A stretch of 64,000 bases of DNA from Elusimicrobiota bacterium (GTDB lineage: Bacteria; Elusimicrobiota; Elusimicrobia; UBA1565; UBA9628), in NCBI GenBank assembly GCA_016218575.1, contig JACRDN010000010.1, positions 1 to 64,000 on the forward strand, in the 5' to 3' direction. The notes under the pieces were generated by a model. It worked only from the letters and a program-made list of their open reading frames with translations, was not told the DNA's origin and did no database searches. Each line of letters starts with the position of its first letter. Within the stretch, counting starts at the first letter, position 1. This document shows, one piece after another, positions 1 to 8,418 of the stretch. A program made the translations under genes and the position numbers.

Positions 1-74
1 ACTAGGCCCTTTAGCCTGGGGAATTTGCCCTTTTGGCCCAGTTGCGCGCGGCATGGATTCGATAAAATAGTCAT

Positions 75-698
75 ATGAAGAACATATTTCTATCTTTCAT
101 GATTCTCTCCTGTTTTTATTCCATCGCGTTGGCGCAAGGGGCAAAGCCCGAGGCCGATTCGTTGCCCAAGGTCACGCGGAAGGTGGCTGAGATGGGGCAG
201 GCCTTGGGTTTTTGGAATTGGGAGCGAGCCGCCGGCGCTTACGATTTAGCTGGAAATAATAGTTCTTATTCTAGCGATATGGGCGGATTTATAAGAGGCG
301 GAAAAGAGATCGAGGTGTGGAAGCTTCAGGTGGAGGTTTACCGCGATTCAGTTCAAAGGCTGCGAGGCGGATCATTGGTCTTTGCGCGGTATGATGCTAA
401 TAATGAGTATTTGCACAGTTTCTCGCATCACAAACTCGATTGGATGAGTTTCAAAAACTCTTTTCCTCTGAAAGGTTCGTGGCTCGAGAGTAATTCAGTT
501 AATTTTTGGGTGGCGAACTCGGAATTTGATTCGGGTCAAGGGGAGAAGCTGTCCTTTAAATGCCGCCTTCACACTAAAGCAACCCTCATATGCAAGGTGG
601 TCCATGAGTGGCGCTGGAAAGATCAGAAAACAAAAGCAGGAACGTTCCGCCGCGACTGGGAAGAAGAATACTTGATTTTCGCCCGCCCCGCTCCTTAA
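75..698 (+). CDS. Secreted protein of unknown function
   Basis: A 207-residue protein. It begins with a clear Sec signal peptide: a Lys after the start Met, then a hydrophobic stretch to about residue 18, with a likely cut after ALA-Q near residue 20. The mature part is rich in Trp and aromatic residues and has two Cys near the C-terminus (residues about 158 and 169). I recognise no domain. Base composition is visibly less GC-rich than the neighbouring genes, which may mean recent acquisition. The ATG sits 6 nt after a TAAAAT box at 63-68, so the transcript may be nearly leaderless. A hairpin follows the stop at 720-745. It appears to be a single-gene unit facing the reverse-strand operon downstream. 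Confidence 0.7.
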   Translation: MKNIFLSFMILSCFYSIALAQGAKPEADSLPKVTRKVAEMGQALGFWNWERAAGAYDLAGNNSSYSSDMGGFIRGGKEIEVWKLQVEVYRDSVQRLRGGSLVFARYDANNEYLHSFSHHKLDWMSFKNSFPLKGSWLESNSVNFWVANSEFDSGQGEKLSFKCRLHTKATLICKVVHEWRWKDQKTKAGTFRRDWEEEYLIFARPAP

Positions 699-719
699 AC
701 TTTCCGCCTTTAATGCCCG

Positions 720-745
720 ATAGTCCTAGAAATTTATAGGACTAT
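720..745 (+). terminator. Hairpin downstream of the secreted-protein gene
   Basis: Nine-base perfect arms ATAGTCCTA (720-728) and TAGGACTAT (737-745) enclose an 8-nt loop, 22 nt after the stop of the preceding gene. No long T-run follows, so this is a possible weak intrinsic terminator or a transcript-end stabiliser. Confidence 0.4.
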
Positions 746-829
746 TGCCTTGCCTCCCCAGCCCAAGGGGCCCACGCTCGCGAGAACGCAGAGAGCTAGA
801 ATGAGCGCATCCTTTGGATGAGGTTTATC

Positions 830-985
830 ATGGAAAACGCCATTCTTGCTCCCGCGGCCGCGGTGGAGGCTCCGAAAGCCCAGGCCCATGACGCCTGGGT
901 TTGCGCCAAGTGCGGGCAGACCATAGAGTGCCAGCTTCTCTGCTGCTGGACCTGCGTCAAGACCGAGGCGACGAGTTCTATTTGA
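830..985 (+). CDS. Small Cys-rich protein (51 aa), possible zinc knuckle
   Basis: A 51-codon frame with a good Shine-Dalgarno GATGAGG at 817-823, 6 nt before ATG 830; an in-frame ATG at 818 is an alternative start. The N-terminal 20 residues are Ala-rich. The C-terminal half has six Cys in the pattern WVCAKCG...CQLLCCWTC, which looks like a zinc-ribbon or metal-binding knuckle. The stop overlaps the 3' end of the convergent membrane-protein gene by 8 nt. Length, ribosome site and Cys spacing favour a real gene, but I cannot assign a family. Confidence 0.45.
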   Translation: MENAILAPAAAVEAPKAQAHDAWVCAKCGQTIECQLLCCWTCVKTEATSSI

Positions 986-2525
986 GGCGCTTGGGGATGA
1001 GCAGCTCGAAGGAGAAGTCCTTCGAACCGATGTGAGCCGTGCGGAGGGGCTGCAAGTCGTAGGCTTGCCGTAGAATCGCCTCCACTGGCGCGGAGTCCCG
1101 CGCTCGCTCATGCCACCAGCAGTCCTTGAACAGTACCGCCTCCTTTCCCTCCAGATGTTTGAGCCAAGTCTCGGGCTGCTCCAGGATCAGATAGGGGCTG
1201 ATGCTCGCCATTCTCATGACGGAGAGAACGGCGGGCGGGGAGTAGGCGATGATCCAAGCGCCGGAGGGCAGGCTGGCTGACGACTCCAGCATGAACCGAT
1301 ACTCCTGGTCGAAGGCCGACTCCTTTTGCCAGCGATATTGGCTCGCGCTTAGAAAAGACGTGAACGCGATCCCCAGGGCGGGAAGGGCCGCCAGGCCCAT
1401 CCTTTTGGAAGCGGCGGAAAGCCCGAGCCCCGCAAAGATGTAGATGAAAATCATGGGGGCTAGCGCGTAGCGGCACTCGGCTCCGAGATTGAAGTTCCCG
1501 CGGAAGAAGCCGCTATAGAGAAGTCCGTAGCCCAGAGCCAGCGCCAAGAGCGGTGCCTGCCCGCCCTTGGCCTTTGGGGAGGCCGCGCCATAGATGGCGG
1601 CCGGGATGACCATTAGGGAAAATCCTGGCTGGCGCAGGAAATAAAGGAGGTTTCTCGGGATGTTTCGCGCCAGATGGCCGAAAGTGGAAGAGAATGACTC
1701 TCCGTAACCGGGGAGTCCTTGCGAATGGTTGACGAAGGCAATCAGTAGTATGGGGAGCGAACTCGCGATGAATATCGTTTCCGCGGCGCGCGCCGGCTTG
1801 CCTCCAGGCGCTTGGCCTCGAAGATGCAGCGAGCCGAGCAAGACCGGGAAGAGGAGGAGGTTTTCAGGCCGCGTGTGGGCCGCGATGGCAAGGCTTGTCA
1901 GAAGCAGGAGATAGCGTTTAAGGCTTTTCTCGCGGAGGGCGAGAAAAAAGGCGCCGAGCGCGCTCAAAATCCAAAAAAGCGAGGAAGCCGTGAGGTCCCC
2001 GCAGGTGGAGAACCTCAAGTGGAGAGGGGAGAATGCCAGCAGGCCCGCCGCCGTCGCGGCGGCGGGCCAGTCGTCCCAGGCGAGGAGCGCCGCCCAAAAA
2101 ATGAGGAGGATGGAGGCGCTTGCCAACAGGGCGTTGAGGCCGGCGGCCGCGGCCCAACTCGGGCCGAAGGCCCGGAAGATGAGGCTCAACAGGAAGTGGA
2201 AACCTCCGGGCCAGGTCGGGGTCTTGAGAACGGAGAGCTCCGGGCTTCCCCCGGCCCAAGACTCGGCGAAGGCCCCGCGGCGAGCCAGGTTGGCGGCGAT
2301 GTCGGCGTGCTCGAACTCGTCGAAATAGACTTGGGGGCGGTGCGGCCAGAGAAGTCTTAGGGAGAGTGCAGCGACGAAAATTCCGCCCAGGCAGGCGAGT
2401 TCAATTCGGTGACAGTTACCGAATTCCACACCAAATTGCAGAAAAGCCAATAGAAGCCAGGAAAGGAAAAGAGCCGCAAGAAGCAGGGGGTAGCCGTAGA
2501 CTAGGAATTGCCCAGCGGGAGGCAT
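978..2525 (-). CDS. GT39/ArnT-like polytopic glycosyltransferase
   Basis: A 515-residue integral membrane protein with about 10-12 hydrophobic segments. The first long loop after TM2 contains the acidic motif FDEFEHADIAANL near residues 70-85, placed like the Asp/Glu catalytic site of the GT39/ArnT/PMT superfamily, which moves sugars from polyprenyl-phosphate carriers to lipids or proteins. The C-terminal 100 residues form a soluble or extracytoplasmic tail. Start: ATG at 2525, overlapping the ettA stop by one base. It is the last gene of a reverse operon with the CoA-transferase subunits and ettA. A 23-bp palindrome lies inside its 5' end (2403-2425). The substrate is unknown; the family call rests on topology and the DE motif only. 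Confidence 0.65.
   Translation of the reverse strand: MPPAGQFLVYGYPLLLAALFLSWLLLAFLQFGVEFGNCHRIELACLGGIFVAALSLRLLWPHRPQVYFDEFEHADIAANLARRGAFAESWAGGSPELSVLKTPTWPGGFHFLLSLIFRAFGPSWAAAAGLNALLASASILLIFWAALLAWDDWPAAATAAGLLAFSPLHLRFSTCGDLTASSLFWILSALGAFFLALREKSLKRYLLLLTSLAIAAHTRPENLLLFPVLLGSLHLRGQAPGGKPARAAETIFIASSLPILLIAFVNHSQGLPGYGESFSSTFGHLARNIPRNLLYFLRQPGFSLMVIPAAIYGAASPKAKGGQAPLLALALGYGLLYSGFFRGNFNLGAECRYALAPMIFIYIFAGLGLSAASKRMGLAALPALGIAFTSFLSASQYRWQKESAFDQEYRFMLESSASLPSGAWIIAYSPPAVLSVMRMASISPYLILEQPETWLKHLEGKEAVLFKDCWWHERARDSAPVEAILRQAYDLQPLRTAHIGSKDFSFELLIPKRLK
2403..2425. repeat. 23-bp palindromic repeat, copy within coding DNA
   Basis: The 23-nt sequence has complementary ends AATTCGGT and ACCGAATT around GACAGTT. 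It matches 19 of 23 positions of the arm of the large palindrome at 18440-18462 (same core GTGACAGTTAC, same AATT ends), so the two look like members of one short repeat family. Here it falls inside the reading frame of the GT39-like gene without breaking it. Confidence 0.55.
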
Positions 2526-4213
2526 CAACTCCGGGTGAGCTTTTTGTAATGGATGCGCTTGGGCTGGATGGGGCCCAGGCGGCGCTTGCGGTCTTCCTCG
2601 TAGTCGGAGTAGTTGCCCTCGAAGAACTTGACCTGGCTGTCGCCCTCGAAGGCGAGGATATGGGTGGCGATGCGATCCAAGAACCAGCGGTCGTGGCTGA
2701 TGACGACACAGCAGCCAGCGAAGTTGGTCAGGGCCTCCTCGAGGGCGCGCAAGGTGTGGACGTCGAGGTCGTTGGTGGGCTCGTCGAGGAGGAGGACGTT
2801 GCCGCCGGCCTTGAGCATCCGGGCCATGTGAACGCGGTTGCGCTCCCCGCCGGAAAGCGAGCCCACCAGCTTCTGCTGGTCGGAGCCCGAGAAATTGAAG
2901 CGCGAGACGTAATGCCTGGAGTTGACCTCTTTTTTGCCCAAGGCGACGGTGTCGAGCCCATCGGTGATGGCTTCCCAGACGTTCTGGTCGGGCTTTAAGC
3001 TCTCGCGGCTTTGGTCCACGTAGGCGAGCTTTACGGTTTCCCCGATCTTGAAGGAGCCGTTGTCGGGCTTCTCCTGGCCGGTGACGAGCCTGAATAAGGT
3101 GGTTTTTCCCGCTCCGTTGGGCCCGATTACGCCCACGACGGCGTTAGGCGGAAGTTTGAACGAAAGGTTTTCAAAGAGGAGCTTCTCGCCGTAGGCCTTG
3201 GAGACTCCCTGAGCCTCGATGACTACTTCTCCCAGGCGCGGGCCCGGGGGGATGTAGATCTCGAGGTCCTCTGCGCGTTTCTCGGAGCCTTGTTCCAGCA
3301 TTTCCTCGTAGGCCTTGAGCCTGGCCTTGCTCTTGGCCTGCCGGCCCTTGGCTCCCATGCGCACCCAGGCGAGTTCCTGGGCCAAGGTTTTCTGGTATTT
3401 GGACTCGGCCTTGGTCTCCCGGGCCAGGCGCTCCTGCTTCTGCTCGAGCCAGGAAGCGTAGTTGCCCTTCCAGGGGATGCCCTCCCCGCGGTCAAGCTCA
3501 AGGATCCAGCCCGCCACGTTGTCGAGGAAGTAGCGGTCATGGGTCACGGCGATGATGGTGCCCTTGTACTGGCGCAGGTGTTCCTCGAGCCATTCTACGG
3601 ACTCGGCGTCCAGGTGGTTGGTGGGCTCGTCTAGGAGAAGAATGTCCGGCTCTCGCAGGAGGAGACGGCACAGGGCTACGCGGCGGCGTTCGCCTCCCGA
3701 GAGCTGGGCTGCGAGCTGGTCGGGCGGCGGGCAGCGCAGGGCATCCATGGCCAGCTCGAGGCGGTTGTCGAGCTCCCAGGCGCCCACGGCCTCGATCTTC
3801 TCCTGGAGGGCCCCTTGCTTGTTCATGAGCTTCTCCATTTCCTCGGGAGGGAGCTCTCCGCAAAGCTTTTCGCTGATGTCATCATAGTCCTTCAAGAGCT
3901 GCTTGATCTCGGAGACGCCCTCCTCGACCAGCTCCTTGACGGTTTTACTAGAATCCAGGCGAGGTTCCTGCTCCAAAAGGCCGACGGTGTAGCCCTTGGA
4001 GATGGTGATCTTTCCCACGTAGTCGGGGTCTTCGCCGGCCATGATGCGCAAAAGCGTGCTTTTCCCGCTGCCGTTGTCGCCGAGGACTCCAATCTTGGCG
4101 CCGTAGTAGAAGGAAAGCGAGATGTCCTTCAAGACTTGTTTCTTGGGAGGATGGATGCGGCTCACCTCAACCATGGAATATATGATTTGCTTGCTGTCGA
4201 TGGTGGTGGCCAT
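2525..4213 (-). CDS. ettA: Energy-dependent translational throttle protein EttA (ABC-F)
   Basis: A 562-residue soluble ABC-F ATPase that binds the ribosomal E-site and gates translation according to ATP/ADP. Two ABC cassettes are visible: Walker A GDNGSGKST with signature LSGGERRRVAL and LLDEPTNHLD in the first half, and GPNGAGKTT with LSGGERNRVHM and LLDEPTNDLD in the second. The inter-domain linker has the EttA-type WVRMGAKGRQAKSKARL segment, and the C-terminus ends in the family's KRIHYKKL-like basic tail. Length agrees with the roughly 555-residue E. coli protein. The gene lies 3 nt downstream of the CoA-transferase beta gene and overlaps the GT39-like gene, so they are probably co-transcribed. 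Confidence 0.95.
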   Translation of the reverse strand: MATTIDSKQIIYSMVEVSRIHPPKKQVLKDISLSFYYGAKIGVLGDNGSGKSTLLRIMAGEDPDYVGKITISKGYTVGLLEQEPRLDSSKTVKELVEEGVSEIKQLLKDYDDISEKLCGELPPEEMEKLMNKQGALQEKIEAVGAWELDNRLELAMDALRCPPPDQLAAQLSGGERRRVALCRLLLREPDILLLDEPTNHLDAESVEWLEEHLRQYKGTIIAVTHDRYFLDNVAGWILELDRGEGIPWKGNYASWLEQKQERLARETKAESKYQKTLAQELAWVRMGAKGRQAKSKARLKAYEEMLEQGSEKRAEDLEIYIPPGPRLGEVVIEAQGVSKAYGEKLLFENLSFKLPPNAVVGVIGPNGAGKTTLFRLVTGQEKPDNGSFKIGETVKLAYVDQSRESLKPDQNVWEAITDGLDTVALGKKEVNSRHYVSRFNFSGSDQQKLVGSLSGGERNRVHMARMLKAGGNVLLLDEPTNDLDVHTLRALEEALTNFAGCCVVISHDRWFLDRIATHILAFEGDSQVKFFEGNYSDYEEDRKRRLGPIQPKRIHYKKLTRS

Positions 4214-4216
4214 GGG

Positions 4217-4966
4217 TTATTTGATGTGCAGGCGTTGGGGGTCTAGTTTCTCCCGCAGTAGTGAGAGCTCTTGCGGGGTCGGAAGATCGATCTTGCCCAG
4301 GGAGGGCTGCGCGGAGAGTTTCCAGCCAACATTTTCCTGGACTTGCGCGAATGAAATTCCGGGATAAAGTGCTGTGAGGAGGAGTTCCCCGGTATTTTCG
4401 TCCGGCTCGAGAATGGCCATGTTGGTGATGACCTTCTTCACGCGCTTGCCGGAGCTCGTGATGAAGTCCACCTTCTCAGGGAAAGCGCGCTTGTCGAGCT
4501 TGGACACTATGAGCACGCGCCGGGCGTGGAGGGCGATCTCAGAGGCCCCTCCCGAGCCGGGCAGGCGCACTGTGGGAGCGCTGTAAGGTCCGATGGCCGT
4601 CGTGTTGATGTTTCCCCAGCGATCCACCTGGGCCCCGCCCAGAAATCCCACCTGGATCTTGCCGTTCTGCAGGAAGCATTGGAACACATCGGACATGCTG
4701 CAAACCATGAGCGAGCCAGTGACCAAGGCGGGGTCCCCGATGGAGGGGGGGACGCGCTCCGGAACCGCCCCCACGGCCCCCGACTCGTAGATGAGGGTCA
4801 TGTTGGGGGCGTGGGTGGCGCGGGCTAAATTGCAGGCGAGATTGGGAAGGCCGATGCCGACAAAGACCACGTCGCCGTCCTTGATTTCGCGAGCCGCCTG
4901 CACGGCCATAATTTCTCCGAGGGTATAATCCCTCGCCGCCAAGGCGGCGGGTTCTTCAGTAGCCAT
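4217..4966 (-). CDS. Class I CoA-transferase, beta subunit (glutaconate/IpdB-like)
   Basis: A 249-residue subunit of a heterodimeric class I CoA-transferase. The segment IYESGAVGA near residue 80 carries the Glu that forms the covalent glutamyl-CoA intermediate in this family, and GGAQVDRWGNINTTAIG is a typical beta-subunit core motif. It overlaps the alpha-subunit gene by 11 nt, so the two should be translated as a coupled pair. Substrate cannot be read from the sequence: glutaconate-, 3-oxoacid- and IpdAB-type enzymes all share these motifs. The amino-acid-degradation operon at 10-15 kb makes a catabolic role plausible. Confidence 0.85.
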   Translation of the reverse strand: MATEEPAALAARDYTLGEIMAVQAAREIKDGDVVFVGIGLPNLACNLARATHAPNMTLIYESGAVGAVPERVPPSIGDPALVTGSLMVCSMSDVFQCFLQNGKIQVGFLGGAQVDRWGNINTTAIGPYSAPTVRLPGSGGASEIALHARRVLIVSKLDKRAFPEKVDFITSSGKRVKKVITNMAILEPDENTGELLLTALYPGISFAQVQENVGWKLSAQPSLGKIDLPTPQELSLLREKLDPQRLHIK

Positions 4967-5870
4967 AATTCACGCCGCCGCAAACCATTTCCTTGGCCTT
5001 AAGTCTCTCAGCCAGGCCGGGGTGGTTTCTCATATATTCGGCGCGGTCCTTTACATCGTAGACGAACTCGTCCAAGTAGCGTTTAAGGGAGGATTCTTCC
5101 CGGGCGATCTTGTCCCATTGGGCGTAGAAGTCGTTGTCTCGGTCGTAATAGCCCTGGGCGTAGGAGGGATGCGCCCCCCAGGGCTCGCGCACCACCGCGT
5201 CCACCTGCAGGCCGGGGATCAGGGTCCGGTTGGGGTCGGAGCGGATCACGGACTCGGGGACGATCTCCTCGACCGCCACGATGACGCGCTTGGAGGCGAA
5301 GGCCGCCTCCTTCTGCACGCCCATGAGGCCCCAGATTTGGGTATTGCCGTTCTTGTCGGCGCGCTGGGCATGGACGACGCAGACGTCGGGGCGCAGGGCG
5401 GGGACCGCCGCCAGGCGCTCCCCCGTGTAGGGGCAGTCCACGCCCTTGATGAGGGGGTTGGCCTTCGGAATGTCGGTCCCTTCGTAATTGCGCAAGGGCC
5501 AAAAGGGGAGGTTCGCGGCTCCGGCCGAGAGCCGGGCCACCATGCCGAAATGGGAATACTCCTCGATCTCAAGCTTGGGGGGCCGGGCCTCGACTGCGCG
5601 CCGGAAGGCGTGGAGCGAACCGACCCCGGGGTTTCCGGCCCAGGAGAACACGAGTTTCCTGGCGCAGCCCGCCGCGATCATCTGGTCGTAGATGAGGTCG
5701 GGGGTCAAGCGGCAGAGGGTTAAATTCTTGCGGCCCTGGCGGATGATCTCGTGGCCAGCGGCAAAGCAGATAAGGTGGGTGAATCCCTCTATGAGAACCG
5801 TGTCCCCATCCTTGACCAAGGATTGGACAGCCTCCTTCATCGTGGCGAGTTTGGAATTAAGACCGTGCAT
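4956..5870 (-). CDS. Class I CoA-transferase, alpha subunit (glutaconate/IpdA-like)
   Basis: A 304-residue alpha subunit. The N-terminal SLVKDGDTVLIEGFTH segment and the later HAQRADKNGNTQIWG motif are characteristic of the GctA/IpdA-type subunit, which builds the acyl-CoA site with the beta subunit. I chose ATG 5870; a TTG at 5882 and an ATG at 5840 are in frame. A perfect TATAAT on the reverse strand (5895-5890) lies about 20 nt upstream of ATG 5870, marking this as the first gene of the alpha-beta-ettA-GT39 operon. The exact acid substrate is not predictable. Confidence 0.85.
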   Translation of the reverse strand: MHGLNSKLATMKEAVQSLVKDGDTVLIEGFTHLICFAAGHEIIRQGRKNLTLCRLTPDLIYDQMIAAGCARKLVFSWAGNPGVGSLHAFRRAVEARPPKLEIEEYSHFGMVARLSAGAANLPFWPLRNYEGTDIPKANPLIKGVDCPYTGERLAAVPALRPDVCVVHAQRADKNGNTQIWGLMGVQKEAAFASKRVIVAVEEIVPESVIRSDPNRTLIPGLQVDAVVREPWGAHPSYAQGYYDRDNDFYAQWDKIAREESSLKRYLDEFVYDVKDRAEYMRNHPGLAERLKAKEMVCGGVNYGY

Positions 5871-5889
5871 CTGGAATCTCAAGAACTAG

Positions 5890-5895
5890 ATTATA
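5890..5895 (-). promoter_or_regulatory. -10 box of the CoA-transferase/ettA operon
   Basis: Reverse-strand TATAAT. The -35 region 17 bp upstream is poor (GCAAGT). Placement about 20 nt before the alpha-subunit ATG would give a leader of only about a dozen nucleotides. Confidence 0.35.
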
Positions 5896-5919
5896 TTAAA
5901 AATGGCAGAGAGACTTGCC

Positions 5920-6801
5920 TTAGAAGGGCGGAGGGTCGCCAGGCGCCCACGGGGGAGGCCATTTTTCGAGATGAGAAGCGGGAAGGGTTTTGTCGCTGCC
6001 TTCTCCAAAAACTCTCGTGACAGCTCCGCTCATCTCTATGGAGGAAATAAAATCTTTACATTGCTTGACGGCTTCATCTTGAGTCACCGGCGTACCGCGC
6101 GCGATATCCCCCTGTTCTTTGAAAATCCGAGGGGATCCTGGGACTATGGGCTCTGGCGTGGCTTTTAGGTCTTCCCTGCGCCCTGCGGCCCATGATTCGA
6201 GCTGATTCAGTTTGCTTTTTATGTTGACCCAACGATCCTCATCCAAGGGATGCATAAACGGCATCTGGTCCCGCATCGTCTTTTTACAGCCCCAGACGCG
6301 CGCGTGCCCATAGAGCCACAGTTGCGGCGCATAGCCGGCCCGCGCCGCCAGTCGAACCCCCAGCCAGTCCGCCTGGGCCTCCAACTGCTCGCTCGTGTGC
6401 CGGCGGATTTTCTCTTCCCGAATTCCCTTTATCATTTGGATCCAATGTCCTATTTCATGGGACATAATCTCCATAATCATTGGAATGGGTTTTATTAGAA
6501 GGCCGCCATTGATCTCCAATCGTTCGTAATGGCCCATTCTGCCGTTTACTTCATCGGAATTGTTGAACACTATACGCACCTTGGCCGTGTCGAGCCCGGT
6601 CGCAGCCATCAGGCGGTAGAAAATCTCCGTGGCTTTGCGCGCGCGCAGACATTGTTCCTCCGGCCACCCGGCGGGCCGGCGGTCTTTGCAGGCGGCCATG
6701 CTTTGAGGAGCATCGTAGAATTCTCTTTTAGCGAAAGCGAGATTGGCGCTGGTCATAATGCTCGCGACTATGATGAGCTGTCTTGCTTTGAGCATGAGCA
6801 T
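5920..6801 (-). CDS. Secreted zinc metalloprotease with HEIGH...ExxAD motif
   Basis: A 293-residue protein with an N-terminal signal peptide (hydrophobic residues 8-24, likely cut after AFA). The active-site helix is HEIGH at residues 115-119, and the third zinc ligand is probably E141 in EAQAD, a gluzincin/M48-like arrangement. Four or five Cys in the mature region fit a disulfide-stabilised exported enzyme. The C-terminus is Pro-rich and ends PGDPPPF. It lies upstream of, and in the same direction as, the CoA-transferase operon, but a promoter separates them. The peptide substrate is unknown. The metalloprotease call is firm; the exact family is not. Confidence 0.75.
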   Translation of the reverse strand: MLMLKARQLIIVASIMTSANLAFAKREFYDAPQSMAACKDRRPAGWPEEQCLRARKATEIFYRLMAATGLDTAKVRIVFNNSDEVNGRMGHYERLEINGGLLIKPIPMIMEIMSHEIGHWIQMIKGIREEKIRRHTSEQLEAQADWLGVRLAARAGYAPQLWLYGHARVWGCKKTMRDQMPFMHPLDEDRWVNIKSKLNQLESWAAGRREDLKATPEPIVPGSPRIFKEQGDIARGTPVTQDEAVKQCKDFISSIEMSGAVTRVFGEGSDKTLPASHLEKWPPPWAPGDPPPF

Positions 6802-6878
6802 TCTTTCGAAGGATGGGGCGGAAACCGGGAAAAGTCAATAGCGGCATTCCGCCTCTTGATGAACGGCTATATTCCTGC

Positions 6879-6884
6879 TATATC
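6879..6884 (+). promoter_or_regulatory. -10 box of the GIDE/LemA operon
   Basis: TTGATG at 6856-6861, a 17-bp spacer, then TATATC at 6879-6884. The ATG of the next gene is at 6892, only 7 nt further, so the message may be leaderless. Confidence 0.35.
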
Positions 6885-6891
6885 CTGGTGA

Positions 6892-7842
6892 ATGTCCGAT
6901 GGGAACTTCAAGCTGATGCTCTACGCCTTGGTGGGGGGGCCGGCCGCCGTGGCGTGGGGGCTCGACTCCATCCGCAGGAAAAGACTCATCGAGAACACCC
7001 CGACCTCGAAGGTGCGCTCGGCCGCGATGGGCCTTGTCGAGCTTTCGGGGCGGGCGAGGAGGAAATTCGAGCTCTTGGACCCCATCTCGCGCCTGCCGTG
7101 CTGTTGGTGGAAGTCCGTCGTTCAGGAGTTCGTGGAGAGCGGAAAGAATTCGCATTGGCGGGATATTCGAGAGATATGCTCCCCGGGATTGTTTTATTTG
7201 GAGGATGAGACGGGGAGAGTGCTCATTGACGCGCATGGGGCCGAGCTCACGGCCGAGGAATACGTGCTCCATATCACCGACAGCAATTGGCCCAGGCTCG
7301 CCCCGGTCCTCATGACTTGGGGCGTGAGCTCGGGCCCGGGGAGCAAGATGCGCGTCAAGCAGCAGACGGTTTACGAGATGAACCCGCTCTACGTCCTGGG
7401 AGAGCTCACCCGCGCCGCCGACCACGTGGCCGAGCGCGGCGCGAGGTTCTCGCGCTTTCTCCAGGAGGCCAAGAAGGATCCGAAGCGAATGGCCGACGCC
7501 GACAAGAATGGTCAGATAGATCCCATGGAATGGGACGCCTTTTACGCCAAGCTTGAGGAGGAATTTCGAGCCAAAGACGCAGCCGCCTCTCACCCTGTGG
7601 AGGACGATTTGATCGTAAAAAAGCCCGCGGACCAGCCCATGATCGTGTCCACGGCGCTAGAGAAGGAGCTCCTGCAGAATGGCGGTTTCATGAGCCTGGC
7701 CGCGCTGATCGCAGGGCTGGGAGCCTTCGCGCTCGGGGTGTGGCTGGCCTTCCGGCAGGAGCTCTCCCCATCTTGGGTGGTGGTGCTGGCGGCAGGCGGG
7801 GCTGCGGCGGGATTTATGTTCAAATTCAAGTTCAAAAGGTAA
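6892..7842 (+). CDS. GIDE-domain-like membrane protein with an EF-hand-like loop
   Basis: A 316-residue protein with a membrane segment near residues 8-24 and a second hydrophobic hairpin near residues 255-305, with a soluble domain between. The N-terminal IENTPTSKVRSAAMGLVELSG segment is the signature of the bacterial GIDE (MULAN/E3-like) domain, which in bacteria is commonly next to lemA, as here (gene 7852). A calcium-loop-like DADKNGQID-ME sequence near residues 200-211 resembles one EF-hand, unusual for this family. It forms an operon with lemA and a spherulin-4-like gene. The biochemical function of the bacterial family is not established. Confidence 0.75.
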   Translation: MSDGNFKLMLYALVGGPAAVAWGLDSIRRKRLIENTPTSKVRSAAMGLVELSGRARRKFELLDPISRLPCCWWKSVVQEFVESGKNSHWRDIREICSPGLFYLEDETGRVLIDAHGAELTAEEYVLHITDSNWPRLAPVLMTWGVSSGPGSKMRVKQQTVYEMNPLYVLGELTRAADHVAERGARFSRFLQEAKKDPKRMADADKNGQIDPMEWDAFYAKLEEEFRAKDAAASHPVEDDLIVKKPADQPMIVSTALEKELLQNGGFMSLAALIAGLGAFALGVWLAFRQELSPSWVVVLAAGGAAAGFMFKFKFKR

Positions 7843-7851
7843 GGGGGAAAC

Positions 7852-8418
7852 ATGGCGCTGGTTCTGTTCTTGGTTTTCGTGATGCTCGCGGGAGTCGCGC
7901 TCAGTTACTTTATGACCATTTACAACGGCCTCGTCGCCCTCAAGAACAACATCTTGAAGGCCTGGGCCAATATAGATGTCCTCCTAAAGCAAAGGCACGA
8001 CGAGCTTCCCAAGCTCATCAAGACCTGCGAGGGCTACATGAACCACGAGCGCGCGGTCTTCGACAAGGTCCTTCAGGCCCGGGAGGCCCTCATGCGCGCC
8101 TCGGGGCCGGGACAGAAGGGCCAGGCCGAGGGCGAACTCCAGGGGGCGATTCGCCAGCTCTTCGCCTTGGCCGAGAATTACCCCGACCTCAAGGCCCAGG
8201 CCTCCTTCCAGCAGCTCCAGGCTCGGATCACGAGCCTGGAGTCCGAGATCGCCGACCGGCGGGAATTCTACAACGATTCAGTGAACGTCTACAACATCCG
8301 CATCCTAAGCTTTCCGGACATGTTCTTCGCTAGAAGCATGGGATTTTCCGCTCAGGAGATGTTCAAGGTCGCGGAGGCCGAGCGCCAGGATGTCAGCATC
8401 GAGTTTAAGGCCTCCTGA
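7852..8418 (+). CDS. lemA: LemA family membrane protein
   Basis: A 188-residue LemA family protein: one N-terminal transmembrane helix (residues 3-22), then a long helical domain with the family's YNGLVALKNNILKAWANIDVLLKQRHDELPKL-type opening (parts visible at residues 22-55) and the C-terminal YNDSVNVYNI and FPD motifs. LemA proteins are membrane-anchored helical bundles of uncertain function. The gene follows the GIDE-like gene by 9 nt, a recurrent pairing, and overlaps the next start by 1 nt, so the three genes should be one transcript. Confidence 0.92.
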   Translation: MALVLFLVFVMLAGVALSYFMTIYNGLVALKNNILKAWANIDVLLKQRHDELPKLIKTCEGYMNHERAVFDKVLQAREALMRASGPGQKGQAEGELQGAIRQLFALAENYPDLKAQASFQQLQARITSLESEIADRREFYNDSVNVYNIRILSFPDMFFARSMGFSAQEMFKVAEAERQDVSIEFKAS

